28,749 bases of DNA, from positions 1 to 28,749 of IMG/VR virus record IMGVR_UViG_3300040801_001873, one strand, 5' to 3'. The stretch comes from a virus. The position numbers and the translations under genes were made by a program. Positions 1 through 7,926 of the stretch are shown here, piece by piece. The notes under the pieces were generated by a model, which was given only the letters and a program-made list of their open reading frames with translations, searched no databases and was not told the DNA's origin. Within the stretch, counting starts at the first letter, position 1. Each line of letters opens with the position of its first letter.

Positions 1-1
1 A

Positions 2-1117
2 GTTTTAATAGAAAATTTCATGGAAGGTTTAAAAGATGAAATTCTAGATGAAGGCGAAAGATTAAAGTGGATATTAGAGGAAATTATATATATGGTTGAA
101 TTACAACCTAAAAATGTGTTTATTTTACTTATGTTATTAGATCCTAATGACGAATATAAATTAAATATTCACAAAGGAGATTTTTTACAATTCGATCCTG
201 TTAAAGAATTTGGTATAAAAGAATTTGATTTAGTCTGTTCTAATCCACCTTATCAAAGTAGTGATGGCGCAGGAGGAAAAGGAAGTTCGGCAGGAGCATT
301 ATATAATTCTTTTGTCGAAAGATCTATAGAAATATCCAAAAAAGTAATAATGATTACTCCTAGTAGATGGTTCATTGGAGGAAAAGGCTTAGATAAATTT
401 AGAAAGATGATGTTAGGTAGAAATGATATAAAATATATTAATCATTTTAAAGGAAATGGTAGTGATATATTCGGGAAAGGAGTTGATATAAAAGGCGGAG
501 TATCATATTTCTTAATTGATAAAGAATACGACGGAATTTTAAATCTAAACAATAAACCTATAGACAAATCTAAATTAGATATTTTATTAAACGATCCATT
601 ACATTATGATATAATAGACAAAATAAAAAAAAGACACAAAGGAAAATATTTTAATTCTATCGTACATAGCAGGAATTTTTATGGTAAAATTATAAACGGT
701 TCTAAATCTCTTCAAAATGGCAAACATTGCGTAGATGAAAAATTGGATGAAAATTATTTAAAATGTTATGTATCAAAAGCAGAAGGATTTGAAAAATGGA
801 TACATAAAGATTATATAAAAAATGATTATGATAATTATAAAATATTAACGACGAAAGGAACAAACGTAGGAAAAATGGGAAATACTTTTATATCAAAACC
901 AGGAGAAGTTTGTACTGAAACATATTTGGTTATAGACTGTTTAAATGCCGAAGATGCTAATAACAAATTAAAATATATAAATACAAATCTCTTTAAATAT
1001 TTATTTTCAATAATAAATAATACACAAAATGCCAGCAAAGAAACTTTTAGACTGATACCAATTTTAGATATAAGTGCTGACGAAGAAATATATGAATATT
1101 TTAATTTTATTTTATAG
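2..1117 (+). CDS. N6-adenine DNA methyltransferase, Eco57I/type IIG-like (5' end outside window)
   Basis: This gene probably methylates adenine in DNA using S-adenosylmethionine, most likely to protect phage DNA from host restriction. The first ATG is at 20, but the frame is open to the window edge and the SAM-binding amino-terminal part is missing, so the true start lies upstream. Seen: the catalytic motif SNPPYQ (about residue 74 from the ATG), then a GVDIKGGVSYFL stretch, an RNFYGK stretch, and a carboxyl region (ILTTKGTNVG...TETYLVI...NTQNASKETFR) typical of the target-recognition part of Eco57I-like enzymes. The carboxyl end stops soon after the 'YEYFN' stretch and looks slightly shorter than relatives I remember. 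No cognate restriction gene is in view, so it may be an orphan methylase or a fused restriction-modification enzyme whose nuclease part is upstream. The family is clear; the target site is unknown. Confidence 0.8.
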   Translation, partial: VLIENFMEGLKDEILDEGERLKWILEEIIYMVELQPKNVFILLMLLDPNDEYKLNIHKGDFLQFDPVKEFGIKEFDLVCSNPPYQSSDGAGGKGSSAGALYNSFVERSIEISKKVIMITPSRWFIGGKGLDKFRKMMLGRNDIKYINHFKGNGSDIFGKGVDIKGGVSYFLIDKEYDGILNLNNKPIDKSKLDILLNDPLHYDIIDKIKKRHKGKYFNSIVHSRNFYGKIINGSKSLQNGKHCVDEKLDENYLKCYVSKAEGFEKWIHKDYIKNDYDNYKILTTKGTNVGKMGNTFISKPGEVCTETYLVIDCLNAEDANNKLKYINTNLFKYLFSIINNTQNASKETFRLIPILDISADEEIYEYFNFIL

Positions 1118-1121
1118 AAAA

Positions 1122-1137
1122 TTATTTTTATATATAA
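1122..1137 (+). promoter_or_regulatory. Weak copy of the phage promoter motif
   Basis: The stretch ttatttttatatataa just after the methylase stop resembles the repeated motif aaatttttatatatag but lacks its leading A's and final G. It may be a degenerate promoter or chance similarity in AT-rich DNA. Confidence 0.25.
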
Positions 1138-1189
1138 GAATAAATTAACTAAAAATAAATTTCTCACATTTTTTTAAAACAAAGAGCAA

Positions 1190-1205
1190 AATATTTTATA
1201 TATAG
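1190..1205 (+). promoter_or_regulatory. Phage promoter motif, copy 1 (aatattttatatatag)
   Basis: It matches the 16-base consensus aaatttttatatatag at 14 of 16 positions and is identical to the copy at 1320. No gene follows directly. Instead a terminator lies about 75 bases downstream, so it may drive a short untranslated RNA. Confidence 0.6.
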
Positions 1206-1312
1206 AATTGTAGTTTAATTGGTGTTTCGTTTTTAATTAATCTGCGTTAATTTACATTTTTACTAATTATTTTTAGCACCTCGTTGGTTTAATGACTGAT
1301 GAGGTGTTTTTT
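1206..1312 (+). ncRNA. Candidate small non-coding RNA between a phage promoter and a terminator
   Basis: This stretch of roughly 100 bases starts just after promoter copy 1 and ends in a terminator-like hairpin and T run. It contains no ATG-started reading frame of useful length. It shows a small inverted repeat, aattaa (1235-1240) / ttaatt (1247-1252) around tctgcg, followed by the terminator hairpin at 1277-1306. The call rests on layout alone; I recognise no RNA family. Confidence 0.35.
1277..1312 (+). terminator. Rho-independent terminator
   Basis: The arms cacctc (1277-1282) and gaggtg (1301-1306) pair, and wobble pairs can extend the stem inward. The run tttttt follows at 1307-1312. 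It separates the methylase and candidate RNA from the downstream late operon. Confidence 0.65.
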
Positions 1313-1319
1313 CGTTTAC

Positions 1320-1335
1320 AATATTTTATATATAG
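1320..1335 (+). promoter_or_regulatory. Phage promoter motif, copy 2 (aatattttatatatag)
   Basis: Identical 16-mer to copy 1, placed just after the terminator and about 85 bases before the first gene of the late block. With copy 3 it would form tandem promoters for the small membrane protein and terminase genes. Confidence 0.6.
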
Positions 1336-1386
1336 TGCAAAATATAAAATATAAAAAAATGTGATAAATTGACTTTTAGGGGTATA

Positions 1387-1402
1387 AAAATTTTATATAT
1401 AA
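1387..1402 (+). promoter_or_regulatory. Phage promoter motif, copy 3 (aaaattttatatataa)
   Basis: It matches the 16-base consensus at 14 of 16 positions, is followed by AAAATAAAAT, and ends 20 bases before the ATG at 1422. This is the same geometry as the exact copies further on. Confidence 0.55.
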
Positions 1403-1421
1403 AAATAAAATCTAAGAGTAA

Positions 1422-1613
1422 ATGAAATCAAATATCGAATTAACCTTTAGTAAATTACTATCTTTCCTTATGTTATTGTCTGCTACAGCAATAACAATAA
1501 TCTTAAAAGACCCTACACCATACGCAATCACTATACCCATAGTAGGGGCAATCATTTCAAATAAACAATTTCAAGACAGAAAGAATAAAGAATGTAAAAA
1601 AATAACAAAATAA
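1422..1613 (+). CDS. Small membrane protein with two predicted helices, holin candidate
   Basis: This 63-residue protein has two hydrophobic stretches, about residues 11-28 (LLSFLMLLSATAITIIL) and 33-46 (YAITIPIVGAIIS), and a strongly basic tail (QDRKNKECKKITK). Short two-helix proteins just ahead of the terminase are common in Bacteroidota phages, and this size and topology fit a class II holin. No endolysin gene sits beside it, so the role is inferred only from shape. The start follows promoter copy 3 and an A-rich leader. The next gene begins two bases after its stop, so they are probably translated together. Confidence 0.7.
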   Translation: MKSNIELTFSKLLSFLMLLSATAITIILKDPTPYAITIPIVGAIISNKQFQDRKNKECKKITK

Positions 1614-1615
1614 AA

Positions 1616-2131
1616 ATGAAAGATTGTATTAGTAAATATGAGAATATAAGAAAGAATAAGAATGATATAACCGCTTACGAATATATTAAAAATCGTTTGT
1701 GGTTATTATATTTTTCTTTTAAAAAGGACGATTTTATTTTAAATACTCCGTCTATCGAAGTTTCGTTAGAGATCTTTGAAAAATGGTGTATTAGAAAGCC
1801 ATTTAATGAAATAACACCAGACGAAATATATAATTACTTTAAACCAAAAGACAATACTTTTGAAAAGATAGAAAAAAGAGAAATTACTGGTATAGATAAA
1901 CCACTTTCAATAGTTTCTAATGAAATAGAAAAGGTTTCAAAAGAGATACGAAACATTAACAGTAAATACGAACCGAATAAAGGTTCTATTGTGGTATATA
2001 TAAATGGCAAACCAAAACTTACAATATCAAAGCATTATATACCTTATGTAAAGAAATCGATATGGAATTACGAAAACCCTTTATATCCTGTATATGACCC
2101 AAAAAAATTAAATGATTATAGAATAAAATAA
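1616..2131 (+). CDS. Hypothetical protein, 171 aa, upstream of the terminase genes
   Basis: I do not recognise this protein. It is charged, rich in Lys, Glu, Ile and Tyr, with no signal peptide or membrane helix. The first 85 residues look helical. A segment near residues 90-120 (FEKIEKREITGIDK...IVSNEIEKVSKEI) could form a short coiled coil. The carboxyl part (GSIVVYINGKPKLTISKHYIPYV) looks like beta strands. It starts two bases after the preceding stop and is followed by another small gene after 16 bases, so it belongs to the operon leading into the terminase genes. Composition matches its neighbours, which supports a real gene. Confidence 0.75.
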   Translation: MKDCISKYENIRKNKNDITAYEYIKNRLWLLYFSFKKDDFILNTPSIEVSLEIFEKWCIRKPFNEITPDEIYNYFKPKDNTFEKIEKREITGIDKPLSIVSNEIEKVSKEIRNINSKYEPNKGSIVVYINGKPKLTISKHYIPYVKKSIWNYENPLYPVYDPKKLNDYRIK

Positions 2132-2147
2132 AAAATAACAAAATAAA

Positions 2148-2357
2148 ATGGCTACTATAAAAATAAGAGAATACGTTAATAAACATAATATCAATGTTTT
2201 AGAGTATATCGATAAAGAAAAATGGTTATACTACACTAAACTCTTTTATACTACTCAAAAAGGCGAGTACAAAGAAAGAGAGTTTTTAGGAAGCATTAAT
2301 ACAGACGACATTACAAAACAAAAATTATCAACTTATGGAAATAGTAAAAAAAGATGA
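2148..2357 (+). CDS. Hypothetical protein, 69 aa
   Basis: This is a small basic protein with no recognised domain and no membrane segment. It begins after the leader aaaataacaaaataaaATG, which is typical of this genome. Its last 23 bases overlap the start of the next gene (ATG at 2335) in another frame, suggesting translational coupling. Function unknown. Confidence 0.65.
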   Translation: MATIKIREYVNKHNINVLEYIDKEKWLYYTKLFYTTQKGEYKEREFLGSINTDDITKQKLSTYGNSKKR

Positions 2358-2829
2358 TTTACAAATACTATACCCAGAGATAGTCTATTTCATAACTAAC
2401 CCCTATACGTTAGAAAAAGTCCATAAATGGGAAGAGAATAAATTACATAAACCATTGGAGTTAAGAGGTTTCCAGAATACTTATGATGGTTCGTTATGGC
2501 AAATAATATATAAACCCTATTTTGTAGAAAGTATGAATTATGGTGGTATATTCTTATTTCAGCAATTAGACTTTATCGATGACTTATTACCAATAGATAA
2601 ACATAAAAAGTATTATAAAGGAGACTTGTTTCATAAATATGCAGCATTGTTAAATCTACCTTGCTACATATATTCAACTTATGGTAAAAAATTCAAATAC
2701 TATTTATTAGAGGACAATCTAAATGTTATAATAAGAAGTTTATACAAATATGAAAAACAAAATACTCTTACTACTGACAAAGATTGGGAAGTATTCAAAA
2801 ATCAATACGACATTAAATATGACAGATAA
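2335..2829 (+). CDS. Hypothetical protein, 164 aa, next to the small terminase
   Basis: I do not recognise this protein. It is rich in Tyr, Lys and Leu, soluble by composition, with no obvious motif. It overlaps the preceding gene by 23 bases and the small-terminase gene by 11 bases (that ATG is at 2819), so the three are read in close succession. Its place just before the packaging genes suggests a late or packaging-related role, but nothing in the sequence proves it. Confidence 0.75.
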   Translation: MEIVKKDDLQILYPEIVYFITNPYTLEKVHKWEENKLHKPLELRGFQNTYDGSLWQIIYKPYFVESMNYGGIFLFQQLDFIDDLLPIDKHKKYYKGDLFHKYAALLNLPCYIYSTYGKKFKYYLLEDNLNVIIRSLYKYEKQNTLTTDKDWEVFKNQYDIKYDR

Positions 2830-3451
2830 AGAATCTACAGATAAACCGAAAAGACGAGGAAGACCAAAAGGCTCCAAGAATAAAGTTAAGAAAGGAATGG
2901 AGAAAGTAGAAGCATTCAGTTTAGTTACTAAACATACTATTGATAAATTTTTCGACCTTTATAAAACAGGACTATACGATGTTCATACTTTGTGTTATAG
3001 GCTATCTATTGACCCTGATAAATTTGCACGTTTAATAGAAACAAGCGAAGAATTGAACAATCGTATGAAAGAGGCTATCAATGTAGCCAGAGATAAGAGT
3101 AAAGAAAAATTAGTAGATAAAGCACTAATAGCACTACACCAACAGATAGAAGGAACAGAAGTTTTGGTAGAAAGAGATTATAGAGTTAGAAACGGAAATA
3201 AAGAATTGGTTGGTATAAGAGAGAAGTTAAAAGGCACTAATTATAATGCTGTTAAGGACGTATTAGAAAGTTTTACTGATGTATTTGGTAGTAATTTAAA
3301 CCCAGAAAAGATAACACAATTGTTTATGGCTTTTAATAAATTCGCAATAAACTCATATAACTTAGACCCAGAACAAGTCAATAAAATAATAGACGTTCAA
3401 GAGGGTTTTATAAACGAAATATATCTAAACAATGGAGGAAAAAGAATATAG
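2819..3451 (+). CDS. Terminase small subunit-like DNA-binding protein
   Basis: This gene probably recognises phage DNA and hands it to the large terminase for packaging. I chose the ATG at 2819, giving 210 residues that begin MTDKESTDKPKRRGRPKGSKNK. The frame can open at 2750, but that would overlap the previous gene by 80 bases and adds an unlikely leader. Near the amino end there is an AT-hook-like stretch (RRGRPKGSKNK), which binds the minor groove of AT-rich DNA. Residues about 45-75 (LYDVHTLCYRLSIDPDKFARLI) look like a helix-turn-helix, followed by a long charged helix. The carboxyl end overlaps the large terminase gene by 20 bases. The assignment rests on this layout and on position. 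Confidence 0.65.
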   Translation: MTDKESTDKPKRRGRPKGSKNKVKKGMEKVEAFSLVTKHTIDKFFDLYKTGLYDVHTLCYRLSIDPDKFARLIETSEELNNRMKEAINVARDKSKEKLVDKALIALHQQIEGTEVLVERDYRVRNGNKELVGIREKLKGTNYNAVKDVLESFTDVFGSNLNPEKITQLFMAFNKFAINSYNLDPEQVNKIIDVQEGFINEIYLNNGGKRI

Positions 3452-5015
3452 ACATAGTTATTATAAAGAACTTATAAATGAGGATGTTAAGAAATCAAAA
3501 AAAGTTTTCAATTCTGAATGGAATAGTCAAAGAGAGTGGCTTAAAGAAGTTAGTAAGAAAAGACTATTTGAATCGGGTCAAGACGCAGAATTAAGGAAAG
3601 AAAAAGCCTTAAAAGATTATCAATATTTTGTAGAAACGTATATGCGACATAATTGTGAGAGAGACGGTAAGTTAGTGAAAATGAACTACATACACAAGAA
3701 TATGGCTCAAAGATTTACAGAAGCAAAACAAACACATAGTTGGTATGGGTTGTTCGTATGGGCAAGAGGACTAGCAAAAACAACAAATACAGCCCATATA
3801 TTATTATGGGAAATGATAAGAGGTAATTTAGATAACGTCGTGTATGTATCTAAAAGTATGAAGACGACAAGAGAAATGATTATGAATATCAGGACAGAAT
3901 TAGAAAATAATGAATTACTAATACATGATTTCGGTCCCTTTAGAGAAAGAGGAATAGAATGGTCAGAGGACACATATTACATAAAGAAATATGACACATG
4001 GTTTAACGCCTTGTCACCAGGTTTATCACCAAGGGGGACAAAGAAAGGTAGTAAGAGGATAACAGAATTAGTATTAGATGATGTTGATACTAATGAAAGG
4101 TGTTTAAATGACGACCGTATGAAGAAATTATATGAGTGGTTCAATGATGAATTAGTTCCAGCAGTATCACAGGACGGTTACAGAGTTTTGTTTATTGGTA
4201 ACAGGTTCCACGACAAGCAGCTATTAAGTTATTATGAAACTAAGCCTATCGATTACAAAGAACAAGTCAATATTTACGACGAAAACGAAATACCATCATG
4301 GCCAGAGTATTGGACAAAAGAAAGTATAGAGAGAGCAAGAGAAATGGCAGGTCCCATTTCTTTTCAAAGAGAAATGTTAAATAAACCTATAATAGAAGGC
4401 GCCGTATTCAGAAACGACTGGATACAATTCAAACATATTAATATAAGAGAAATGGAGAGAATATGTATGTATATTGACCCTGCTTGGACAAGTAATAAAA
4501 AGAGTGATTTTAAAGCGGCTGTTATATTAGGAGTTAAGGCAGGTAAATTTTATGTTTTAGACGTATTTGTAAGACGTAGTAAAATGTCAGACCTTGTTGA
4601 TTGGGTATTTGATAAATATAGAGAAATATATAGATTAGGAAAAGATTGTCCAATTTATTTTGAATCGGTCATGAACCAGAATATTTTAGCAGATGAGTTT
4701 TATAAAAGAGAGAAACAGACAAATATAAGAATACCATTCATTTTAGATAAATCCGTTAAAGGAGAGAAATATACTAGAATAGAAACATTATCTGTATATT
4801 GGGAACGCTTACTATTTTGGGTAGACGAAAAGTTAAGAGGATCAACCGATTGGAGAGAAGCAGAAAGTCAGTTATTAGCATTTAATAAAGGTTCAAAAGC
4901 AAACGACGATTTCCCTGATGCTTTACAATCAGCTTTCAGTAAAGTCAATAATAGTGGCGTACGGACAAAAGTACAGACTTATGATATGGGTTTTAATAAA
5001 TATGATAATTACTAA
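3432..5015 (+). CDS. Terminase large subunit
   Basis: This is the packaging motor: the ATPase drives DNA into the prohead and the nuclease cuts the concatemer. The 527-residue length is usual. Seen: a Walker A-like loop WARGLAKTT at residues 110-118; the stretch SPRGTKKGSKR (199-209); a Walker B LVLDDVD at 213-219; and an RNase H-like nuclease with YIDPAW (Asp349), Glu411 in YFESV, and NDDFPDAL (492-499), which supply the metal-binding acids. It starts inside the end of the small-terminase gene. It is followed by a 50-base gap holding an exact copy of the phage promoter, so the head genes downstream can be transcribed separately. Confidence 0.93.
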   Translation: MEEKEYRHSYYKELINEDVKKSKKVFNSEWNSQREWLKEVSKKRLFESGQDAELRKEKALKDYQYFVETYMRHNCERDGKLVKMNYIHKNMAQRFTEAKQTHSWYGLFVWARGLAKTTNTAHILLWEMIRGNLDNVVYVSKSMKTTREMIMNIRTELENNELLIHDFGPFRERGIEWSEDTYYIKKYDTWFNALSPGLSPRGTKKGSKRITELVLDDVDTNERCLNDDRMKKLYEWFNDELVPAVSQDGYRVLFIGNRFHDKQLLSYYETKPIDYKEQVNIYDENEIPSWPEYWTKESIERAREMAGPISFQREMLNKPIIEGAVFRNDWIQFKHINIREMERICMYIDPAWTSNKKSDFKAAVILGVKAGKFYVLDVFVRRSKMSDLVDWVFDKYREIYRLGKDCPIYFESVMNQNILADEFYKREKQTNIRIPFILDKSVKGEKYTRIETLSVYWERLLFWVDEKLRGSTDWREAESQLLAFNKGSKANDDFPDALQSAFSKVNNSGVRTKVQTYDMGFNKYDNY

Positions 5016-5027
5016 TTTCAAAGAAAG

Positions 5028-5043
5028 AAATTTTTATATATAG
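5028..5043 (+). promoter_or_regulatory. Phage promoter motif, exact copy (aaatttttatatatag)
   Basis: This exact 16-mer is also found at 9376, 19776 and 22475. It lies in the gap after the terminase and ends 22 bases before the ATG at 5066, followed by the A-rich leader taaataaaaaataat. It probably drives the gp36-like, portal and head-morphogenesis genes. Confidence 0.75.
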
Positions 5044-5065
5044 TAAATAAAAAATAATCACAATT

Positions 5066-5512
5066 ATGCTAAAGTTTTTAAAACCGAGTGATTTTCAAAT
5101 GAAAATAAAAGACAATGTGTTTGCCGATATATTGGACGCCGACGAAACAGGAGTAGGACCTGAAAACGAAAAACTACAATTAGCAGAGAGACAAGCCATT
5201 GAGATGATGGACTCTTATATCGGTAATGTATATGATATGGAGTTTATGTTATCACGAAAAGACGAAGAGAGAAACATTGTTATTATAGATATATTAACAA
5301 CTTTGGTAGTTTATTTACTATTCCAAAGAACTACAATTGATATAATACCTGAACAAAGACTTACAGATTATGAGAATAAGATACAAACAATCAAAGATTT
5401 AAGAGACGGTAAGATTAATATAAAGTCACCTAAGAAAAATATAAATTATGACAACAGGTTACAAAATTTATATTCAAATAACATAAATACAATAAACGAT
5501 TGGGACTACTAA
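5066..5512 (+). CDS. Mu gp36-like protein (DUF1320 family), head completion/neck
   Basis: This 148-residue protein fits the Mu gp36 family in size and pattern. It opens with a FLKPSDF... start like the family's 'FLTPEEL'. A central helical region carries ERNIVIIDILTTLVVYLLFQR, matching the family's conserved 'hydrophobic helix then xYHL' region. An IPEQRLTDYENKIQTIKDLRDGKINI tail closely resembles the family's 'VPEKIxDRYDRAIxWLExVxxGK'. In Mu-like phages it is a virion protein at the head-tail junction. Here it precedes the portal gene, not the usual place after the capsid gene. The start follows a phage promoter. Confidence 0.72.
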   Translation: MLKFLKPSDFQMKIKDNVFADILDADETGVGPENEKLQLAERQAIEMMDSYIGNVYDMEFMLSRKDEERNIVIIDILTTLVVYLLFQRTTIDIIPEQRLTDYENKIQTIKDLRDGKINIKSPKKNINYDNRLQNLYSNNINTINDWDY

Positions 5513-5528
5513 AATATAATAACTAAAT

Positions 5529-6752
5529 ATGAATTTATTAGGATTTAACATAAGTAAGTTAAACAGAACTACTGAAGATAACACAAAGAAAACTAAGGAG
5601 TTAAAAAACGCTATAGCCGCCGAATATCATTATAGAGTTAAAAAAACTCTAAAAGATTGGGATATGGCTATGTATCAGGCAAAACATCCTGAAAAAGGAA
5701 TGAGAGATTACTCTTATTTACAATTCATATACGACCAGATGATGGACGACGGAACCATTTCAGGAGCAATAGAAAATAGAATTAGATCATCAATACAATC
5801 ATCTTTTAATGTATATAGAGGCGACGACATAACAGACGAATATTATAGCTTCTTTAATAAACCCTGGTTTTATGATTTTTGTACTCTTTTCTTAGAGAGT
5901 AAGTATTACGGTTATTCTGTAATAGAATTAGGCGATTATATAAACGAATCAATAGACGGAGCCGAGTTGATACAGAGACATAATTGTGTCCCTGAATATT
6001 ATTATGTCAGAAAAGGTGTTATGATAGACAAAGACAAACACATATATTACAAAGATAACAAATTTATATTTAATGTAATAGATAAGTCATTAGGGCTACT
6101 AAATAAATTGGTACCTTTATGGATATATAAGAAAGAAGCAATAAAAGCATGGGCTATTTACGCTGAAAAGTTCGGAACGCCTGTTAGAATAGGTAGGACA
6201 CCTTCTAACGACGATATACAAAGGAGAGAATTGTTAGACTATTTAAAGAATTTAGGACAAAGTAGTTCAATAGTTTTGAATATGGAGGAACAGATAGAGT
6301 TTCTACAAACACAAAACTCTGACAGTTATAATGTTTATGAAAGGTTGATTAAACTTATCAATGAAGAGATAAAAAAGACAATTATAGGTTCAACTATGAC
6401 CATGGACGATGGTTCGTCTTATTCACAATCTAAGACACACGAAAACACTTTTAGATTAAGAGTAAATAGTGATATAAAAGACTTACAATTTTTCTTAAAT
6501 ATGGAACTTTTACCAAGGCTACAAGAGTTAAGTTTCTTAAAGAATGATGATATACATATAGAGTTTGATTTAGGAGAGAAATTAAGTCTAAAAGAAAGAA
6601 GCGCCTTTGATATAGAATTAATTAAAAATGGATATGAATTAGACCATCAGTACCTTATAAATACATATGATACTGAAATATCTAGTAAAAAAGAGAAACC
6701 TAACCCTTTTGAATTTAAAAAAGAGAAAAATGATGATAAAAAAGAAGAATAG
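5529..6752 (+). CDS. Portal protein (Mu gp29-like, DUF935 family)
   Basis: The portal is the dodecameric ring at one vertex through which DNA enters and leaves and to which the terminase docks. Seen: the family-typical DDGTISGAIENRIRSSIQ near residues 73-90; YYGYSVIELGDY at 127-137; and KEAIKAWAIYAEKFGTPVRIGRTPS at about 202-226, which matches the DUF935 signature (whole-protein 'WAxYxExFGxPxRIG'). The carboxyl end is Lys/Glu-rich (KKEKPNPFEFKKEKNDDKKEE). At 407 residues it is somewhat shorter than Mu gp29, as is common in Bacteroidota phages. The next gene starts four bases after the stop. Confidence 0.88.
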   Translation: MNLLGFNISKLNRTTEDNTKKTKELKNAIAAEYHYRVKKTLKDWDMAMYQAKHPEKGMRDYSYLQFIYDQMMDDGTISGAIENRIRSSIQSSFNVYRGDDITDEYYSFFNKPWFYDFCTLFLESKYYGYSVIELGDYINESIDGAELIQRHNCVPEYYYVRKGVMIDKDKHIYYKDNKFIFNVIDKSLGLLNKLVPLWIYKKEAIKAWAIYAEKFGTPVRIGRTPSNDDIQRRELLDYLKNLGQSSSIVLNMEEQIEFLQTQNSDSYNVYERLIKLINEEIKKTIIGSTMTMDDGSSYSQSKTHENTFRLRVNSDIKDLQFFLNMELLPRLQELSFLKNDDIHIEFDLGEKLSLKERSAFDIELIKNGYELDHQYLINTYDTEISSKKEKPNPFEFKKEKNDDKKEE

Positions 6753-6755
6753 AAA

Positions 6756-7442
6756 ATGACATGGACAGAATTACAACAGAATTTAGATAGAGCATATGGT
6801 TCATTTATAAACGATTATAAAACGACTGGTAGAATATCACAATCACAACTTTCTTTAATTGAGAATATACACGAGGAGTTCTTAACTGAAAGAGTTAAAA
6901 TGACTGGCTTTTCAAGACAAAGAGTTAAAAAGAATTTAGAGGAATTTACCAGTGCTAAAATGAAACGAATATTTGGTGAATTAAGTTCAATAGATGCAAC
7001 CCAATCCATAACAGATATTGAAAAGAATATGAGACATATATTCAAAAAGTATAACGATACATATCTAAAAGTTGAGACAGATATGTTAGTTAAGAACATA
7101 AGACAAGCACAATCATTAGATGAGTTATTGAATATGACTCCTAATTACTCTATTCAATGGGTTACGGTAGGAGATGAAAAAGTAAGAGACGAACATGCAG
7201 AATTAGAAGGACTTACATTACCAGCAAATGATGACTTTTGGCTTACTTATGGTATGCCTGGGACAGCACCAAATTGCCGATGTACATACAAAATAATAAG
7301 AGAAGAAAAAAATAATTCAGACCAATACTCACAAGGTATGGAGGATGTTAGACACGAAAAAGAAAAATTAGGACTTAAGAACCCATTACAAGATGGTGTG
7401 ATTTTTTCAAGGAATCATAACTATTTTAAAGCAGACAATTAA
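6756..7442 (+). CDS. Mu F-like / SPP1 gp7-like head morphogenesis protein
   Basis: This protein contains the phage MuF domain, a minor head protein bound to the portal. The signature is complete: W135-V-T-V-G-D140, R144, H147 (KVRDEHAELEG), then DDFW (159-162) and the closing CRC at 174-176 (PNCRCTY). The first 120 residues are helical and rich in Lys and Glu. The length of 228 residues indicates a stand-alone MuF domain with no toxin or other extension. It follows the portal gene by four bases, the order seen in Mu and SPP1. Confidence 0.88.
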   Translation: MTWTELQQNLDRAYGSFINDYKTTGRISQSQLSLIENIHEEFLTERVKMTGFSRQRVKKNLEEFTSAKMKRIFGELSSIDATQSITDIEKNMRHIFKKYNDTYLKVETDMLVKNIRQAQSLDELLNMTPNYSIQWVTVGDEKVRDEHAELEGLTLPANDDFWLTYGMPGTAPNCRCTYKIIREEKNNSDQYSQGMEDVRHEKEKLGLKNPLQDGVIFSRNHNYFKADN

Positions 7443-7447
7443 CAAAT

Positions 7448-7924
7448 ATGTATAAAGTGACATTTGATACAAAAGCATTAAACAAACTGACTACTAAACA
7501 AGTCATACCAGAAATGTATGATATAGGTTTAGAGATACAAAACTTTGTCAAAGAGAGATTTCTACAAGGCAATTGGCTAGATACTACACCTGAACCATGG
7601 AAACCTGTCGAGGGTAAGACAAGAACTCTGATAGAAAGTGGCAATCTATGGAATAGTATAAGAATAATGGGTATTACTAAATGGTCAGTCGAAACTGGTT
7701 CCGATTTACCTTATGCCGATATACATAATGAAGGAGGGACGATAAAAGTAACAGAGAAACAGCGTAAATACTTTTGGCGAAAATATAGCGAAACTAAGAA
7801 TCTTATGTGGAAGCATTTAGCATTAACAGATAAAATAAACATACCAAAAAGACAATTTATTGGCGAAAGTAGTGAATTAGTCAACAGAATAATGAAATTA
7901 ACAGATAAAAAAATTAAAGAATAA
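7448..7924 (+). CDS. Mu gpG-like virion morphogenesis protein (Phage_tail_S family)
   Basis: This 158-residue protein resembles the phage virion morphogenesis family that includes Mu gpG and P2 gpS (tail completion). Seen: a GNLWNSIRI stretch near residue 63, the family hallmark YADIHNEGGTI at about 89-99 ('A-x-IHNEGG'), and KRQFIGES near residue 137 ('PxRxFLG'). In P2 the relative finishes the tail end that joins the head. It follows the MuF gene as in Mu (F then G) and begins five bases after it. Confidence 0.85.
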   Translation: MYKVTFDTKALNKLTTKQVIPEMYDIGLEIQNFVKERFLQGNWLDTTPEPWKPVEGKTRTLIESGNLWNSIRIMGITKWSVETGSDLPYADIHNEGGTIKVTEKQRKYFWRKYSETKNLMWKHLALTDKINIPKRQFIGESSELVNRIMKLTDKKIKE

Positions 7925-7926
7925 AT

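Noticed and set aside
1205-1230. tRNA-like start (gtagtttaattggt resembles a D arm)
   Set aside because: No matching acceptor stem, anticodon arm or T arm (GTTCGAnnC) follows within 80 bases; likely chance.
2750-2818. Upstream extension of the small terminase gene
   Set aside because: It would overlap the previous gene by 80 bases and gives an unlikely hydrophobic leader; the ATG at 2819 with an 11-base overlap fits better.
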